Below are positions 19,401 to 21,534 of a stretch of DNA of 21,534 bases, piece after piece. The notes under the pieces were generated by a model. The model was given only the letters and a program-made list of their open reading frames with translations, was not told the origin of the DNA and did no database searches. The DNA is taken from assembly GCA_023231475.1 (NCBI GenBank), contig JALJEE010003070.1, forward strand, positions 1 to 21,534, written 5' to 3'. This DNA is from Seison nebaliae. Its lineage: Eukaryota; Rotifera; Pararotatoria; Seisonacea; Seisonidae. The position numbers and the translations under genes are program-made. Position 1 is the first letter of the stretch; the number at the start of each line of letters is the position of its first letter.

Positions 19401-20924
19401 TCGTTTCTTTCCCGTTGTTGGAAGATGTTTGATGAAAATTCTTTTCTTTCTCATTTCTTTCTTTATCAATTGAAGTTGATGAGAGAGAATGAAAGGTGAA
19501 TGATGAATCAAATAATTGAGAAGTAGTTCCGGTTCTTTCACATATTCCGATAAATTGATTAACAATTTAATTAAACGAACATTATCAGGAGTAGTATTGA
19601 GAAAGATGACATCTGTCCGTTTAATGAAAGTGAGAAGGATTATGTGAAATTTCTTTAATAATCGATTGAATAATCGTTTGAAATTGGTCGTTCGATAACT
19701 GGCGAAGAATGATGAATCGTTCATATCATAACATTTCATTCGGAAACAATTTTTCATTTTATTCGATAAATTGAACGAATGTTTATCACTCGAATCCATA
19801 TCTAACATTGTGAGAATATGAAAGAGATGAAGAATGTTGGGAATGATTTGCCTCAATCGATTCAATTGACATTCATTCGTTTCTTCATTCGCTAATCGAC
19901 GGAAATGTTCGAGGAATTCTTCACAATTTTCATTTTGAACAATTTCCTTCTCTTCTCCTTTCTCATTATGTGGAATCGATAAATTTTCCAATAATTCATT
20001 CAATTCATTATTAGTATTAAGAATAATTCCAAATTTGATAGGTAATCGACAATAAATTGAATTGAACAAAATGAGAATTGTCTTTTGTAGATCCTTCAAA
20101 TTGTCTCGGGTCAAATCGACACATTTACAATGATATTTCAATGCATTCAACCAATTCAAGAAGAAAGAGAATGTAGTGAATAGAAGTGATTTCTTCTTCT
20201 TCAATGATGATCTCCTCCTCTCCCCATCAATCTTCATTAACGACTCATATACATTAAAATATCGATTGGATGAATTGGCGAGAAGTCGAATGGAATATCT
20301 GGAAAATAAATGACGTGCAAATCGAACAGCTTTCAATGAATTGAAATAAGACAATTGCATATTGGATTTCATTTGATCAGCTAAATTATATAAGAATTCC
20401 GAATCCTCGTTTTGGATGGCAGCAACTAATTTGTATTGATTGGCAGAGACATGATCACCTTTCTTACGATAAGTTTCACTCAACAATTGTAGAACGGAAT
20501 AATTGGATGAATCTAATTGGAGAGCGCGAGAACAGAGTTTGAGAACGAGATCCAACTTATTATTCTCGAATGCTGACGAAGCATTTTTCAACAATTGACC
20601 CAATTCTCCTTTTATGATACGTGTTCTCTTCATATTTTTCTCATAACCATCACTCTCCAATTCATCATCCATATCATCATAATCTATATCATTTATATCT
20701 GGAATATATTCATCATCATCCTTCAATTCCATTTCCCAATCACTTTCACAATTATCCCAATCATTATCATTCATTTTTCCATATACTCCCATCATTTTCT
20801 CTTCTTCCTTCTCATACTCTTCATCATCTTCTCCCCCCAAATCTAAAAACGATGAATCGTCAATAACATCTTCAACATAATCTTCATCTGAATTAACAGC
20901 ATTATCACATTCTCCATTTACCAT
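16440..20924 (-). CDS. GTF3C3: General transcription factor 3C polypeptide 3 (TFIIIC102, Tfc4-type)
   Basis: TPR subunit of TFIIIC, the nuclear factor that binds internal A and B boxes of tRNA and similar genes. Family members (human TFIIIC102, yeast Tfc4/tau131) bridge TFIIIC to TFIIIB through their TPRs. The 1494-aa frame is uninterrupted. Residues 1-95 are strongly acidic, as in the family. Residues 104-186 (KGELGQLLKNASSAFENNKL and onward) match the conserved first TPR block, including the KGDHVSANQYKLVAAI helix pair. Residues about 190-1315 are divergent and helical, with a Lys run followed by eight Met (812-819). A TPR at about 1318-1358 ends ALQYYTRILQQ. The C-terminus keeps the diagnostic ESAFNLSLLL (about 1465-1475), after an unusual Cys-rich insertion of about 90 aa. 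Human GTF3C3 is 886 aa, so this copy is long. The start ATG has A at -3 and G at +4. In-frame introns cannot be excluded. Family confidence is high. Confidence 0.85.
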   Translation of the reverse strand: MVNGECDNAVNSDEDYVEDVIDDSSFLDLGGEDDEEYEKEEEKMMGVYGKMNDNDWDNCESDWEMELKDDDEYIPDINDIDYDDMDDELESDGYEKNMKRTRIIKGELGQLLKNASSAFENNKLDLVLKLCSRALQLDSSNYSVLQLLSETYRKKGDHVSANQYKLVAAIQNEDSEFLYNLADQMKSNMQLSYFNSLKAVRFARHLFSRYSIRLLANSSNRYFNVYESLMKIDGERRRSSLKKKKSLLFTTFSFFLNWLNALKYHCKCVDLTRDNLKDLQKTILILFNSIYCRLPIKFGIILNTNNELNELLENLSIPHNEKGEEKEIVQNENCEEFLEHFRRLANEETNECQLNRLRQIIPNILHLFHILTMLDMDSSDKHSFNLSNKMKNCFRMKCYDMNDSSFFASYRTTNFKRLFNRLLKKFHIILLTFIKRTDVIFLNTTPDNVRLIKLLINLSEYVKEPELLLNYLIHHSPFILSHQLQLIKKEMRKKRIFIKHLPTTGKKRLNDLFYLFMKKKYYSDISKLNFHENLTNNILIIFSPFLNGEQTLKMICLMIKNLIQINGNEEWIVELMRYMKLRMSNILNENHLNYLLKHLISKFHHLCHVIRLHQSSDQINSNTSMEQMDNMELSLSYKAIGQSLINMATIHPIQFELLDQLKMEDCSLNGELLKLKKYLNELLPICFNEKINQYDLWLLRSIVQFIENNLEETIVSLLKLFVLELKELESGIDHLFPLRNFDYSPDMSQYRCRQVRSQLLYLLRNYFRDETIFQLFLLTLFHHPDQFKKLRKPYFSFQPFIDEKKKKKKKIMMMMMMMMRERLNFNDEQKEIIRKLLDELTPILLYKVMILINYSWRIDMLSWKNEEVNLRKYLVETIIQSSNRMDWQEKELLLEGMMSMFFPVVFENSICLSQINGSFFRNKIHGNIEMSSLLYRSQLTEVMPTSFHIRSFLDYLKIILPFYRRFHISSSYFHQYIRQFHSLTHQFHSLTQLALSFLPTCNVSGINRERYRSIKEYFVAFFQNIYDNESRRFILGLMNDVISLYYYYGGEKNLNYFHLNRLLIICRSFSQLVEDGIFSRVLLHFAMFTIVGTMNENDKLYKNILCLGGGYSAELISVHVFRIWRYLYNDTILTGHLTPYSIHWFIRIVRLSKLPYFRRYVFRLTYRLAHIQATSIEEHENRLCQWMNEGKVKDDELHEQIFHLVDQIQRRHHSSLSIFNMMKASEMLHAGSYTLCEETLQYADIKSLGNRKNLIAPSFRYFIDFMLEQNRAIRHTASSDSYGANKYLISSFMKLIAYFNVRNNIRTKSVGENTSFVVNGARERFDCLFQQESLFNVGRFMQQMDVTSDALQYYTRILQQMHCSCISDKKKCHQSLCCCSPANIRQYDTNENESFCVMSRCFPPSMFNASIPINKYEMNVRYHHLHRSDECSSNHSFHVTTRQSPPLVDDEQVMEKNVTQCYSLVQESAFNLSLLLSDESHTLRILRKYLIFKN
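17951..17992. repeat. 21-bp tandem duplication inside GTF3C3
   Basis: Two adjacent 21-bp copies differ at one base. They encode QFHSLTH followed by QFHSLTQ. The reading frame is preserved, and it looks like a recent slippage event. Confidence 0.85.
18468..18491. repeat. (CAT)8 microsatellite inside GTF3C3
   Basis: Eight CAT repeats give eight consecutive methionines (residues 812-819) on the coding strand, directly after a lysine-rich run. Probably a length-variable, structurally tolerant linker. Confidence 0.9.
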
Positions 20925-20997
20925 CTTTCAAAACTAACAATTAACATGAAAACCACACAATGTTAGAGAACCAAAACTTCAATCTATTATAAGAAGA

Positions 20998-21003
20998 TTT
21001 ATT
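20998..21003 (-). terminator. AATAAA near the 3' end of the LINE fragment
   Basis: Minus-strand AATAAA lies inside the last codons of the LINE frame and just upstream of the GTF3C3 leader. It could be the element's own poly(A) signal. This placement would help stop LINE transcripts from running into GTF3C3. There is no experimental support. Confidence 0.35.
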
Positions 21004-21008
21004 GAAGA

Positions 21009-21015
21009 TTTTATA
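21009..21015 (-). promoter_or_regulatory. TATAAAA box candidate for GTF3C3
   Basis: Minus-strand TATAAAA is 84 bases upstream of the GTF3C3 ATG. If used it would place transcription start about 55 bases before the codon, giving a short leader. It lies inside the tail of the LINE fragment. In A/T-rich DNA such matches are common, so confidence is low. Confidence 0.25.
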
Positions 21016-21534
21016 AAAAAAAGGAAGGCCAACAAATTATAATATGAACAAAAATAACGGAGAGGAGTGTCAAAATTTTCACATTGCGAGAATTCCGGGA
21101 AGGGAAACGGAGATGTCGATACGTTTTCCGACAGCGAGAGATATCGTTCAAGCATAATAACCGGAAAGGGTGATAGTTCCACAATAGAAAACATGAAGGC
21201 CCTGCAAAACGGTCTAGGACGCCCCAGTAAGATACGAATGCACCGGTTATATGCCTTATCCAAGGAGTCCATGGACTTATTAGAGATACCAAGCGACGCT
21301 TGAAGTCCATAGAATCCACAACAGAATGTGCCGAACAGTCTCATCTTCAGCTTCAATGGAAAAAATTTACATTTATGATGAAAGGAGTAGAAGCTTCTTA
21401 TGAATTGCCGACGAATGTTATCGACAAAGGAGGAACTTCGTTTCCGTTTATCCATCAGACAACCGAGAAAAATAGTCTCACTGCAACACATCAGTCTGAG
21501 GCGGGAATATCTTTCGCTAATAACATTGTTGTTT

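Larger units (their letters stand above)
20979..21534 (-). mobile_element. 3' end of a LINE reverse-transcriptase frame, cut by window edge
   Basis: The frame is open from the window edge (21533) to a stop at 20979, 184 codons without interruption. It reads FLGCLMDKRKRSS, then VDNIRRQFIRSFYSF, then LKMRLFGTFCCGFYGLQ, then SMDSLDKAYNRCIRILLGRPR. This order is the thumb and C-terminal region of non-LTR retrotransposon reverse transcriptases: YLG-like block, K/R-rich helix, the LF.T.C...YG..L block, then L..AYN..R.LLG.P. The catalytic YADD region would lie beyond the window. The last 30 residues, from about LRYFCSYYN, look unconserved and may be read-through into the element tail. The lack of stops suggests a fairly young copy. 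It sits in the same orientation as GTF3C3 and ends 54 bases before its start codon. Confidence 0.75.

Noticed and set aside
20595-20866. Two plus-strand frames rich in Ile, His and Pro
   Set aside because: They are antisense to the acidic Asp/Glu-rich N-terminus of GTF3C3. The GAT/GAA codons explain their composition.

Overview
The window looks like nuclear DNA of an AT-rich invertebrate with short introns. The evidence is two large spliced or uninterrupted eukaryotic protein genes, two introns of only 53 and 60 bases, animal-type poly(A) signals, many trinucleotide microsatellites that run through coding sequence as Ser, Thr and Met tracts, and fragments of non-LTR retrotransposons. The dopamine receptor is closest in motif detail to arthropod-type Dop2R, so a mite or another small-genome ecdysozoan is my guess. 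The sequence alone does not fix the taxon.

Layout: bases 1-140 hold an array of 16-bp palindromic units, possibly the end of a DNA transposon lying outside the window. Bases 569-875 (+) carry a decayed LINE reverse-transcriptase fragment. Bases 2754-9109 (-) encode a three-exon D2-like dopamine receptor of 2080 predicted residues, with an unusually long extracellular N-terminus (about 860 aa) and third intracellular loop (about 910 aa). Bases 9110-13195 have no recognisable gene and may hold 5' exons, introns and promoter of the receptor. Bases 13205-14188 are a non-autonomous DNA transposon (MITE) whose terminal inverted repeats are built from 16-bp sub-repeats. It is flanked by a 9-bp target-site duplication, which suggests a Mutator-like family. 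Bases 14198-16439 are again without a recognisable gene. Bases 16440-20924 (-) encode an uninterrupted 1494-residue GTF3C3, the TPR subunit of RNA polymerase III factor TFIIIC. Bases 20979-21534 (-) are the 3' end of a LINE open reading frame, cut by the window edge and ending 54 bases upstream of the GTF3C3 start codon.

The two host genes are functionally unrelated, one in aminergic signalling at the plasma membrane and one in basal Pol III transcription. Both lie on the minus strand, separated by about 7.3 kb of repeat-bearing DNA. The most unusual items are the oversized receptor, the MITE with compound inverted repeats, and the LINE tail in the GTF3C3 promoter position. I found no tRNA, rRNA, CRISPR array or prokaryotic feature.
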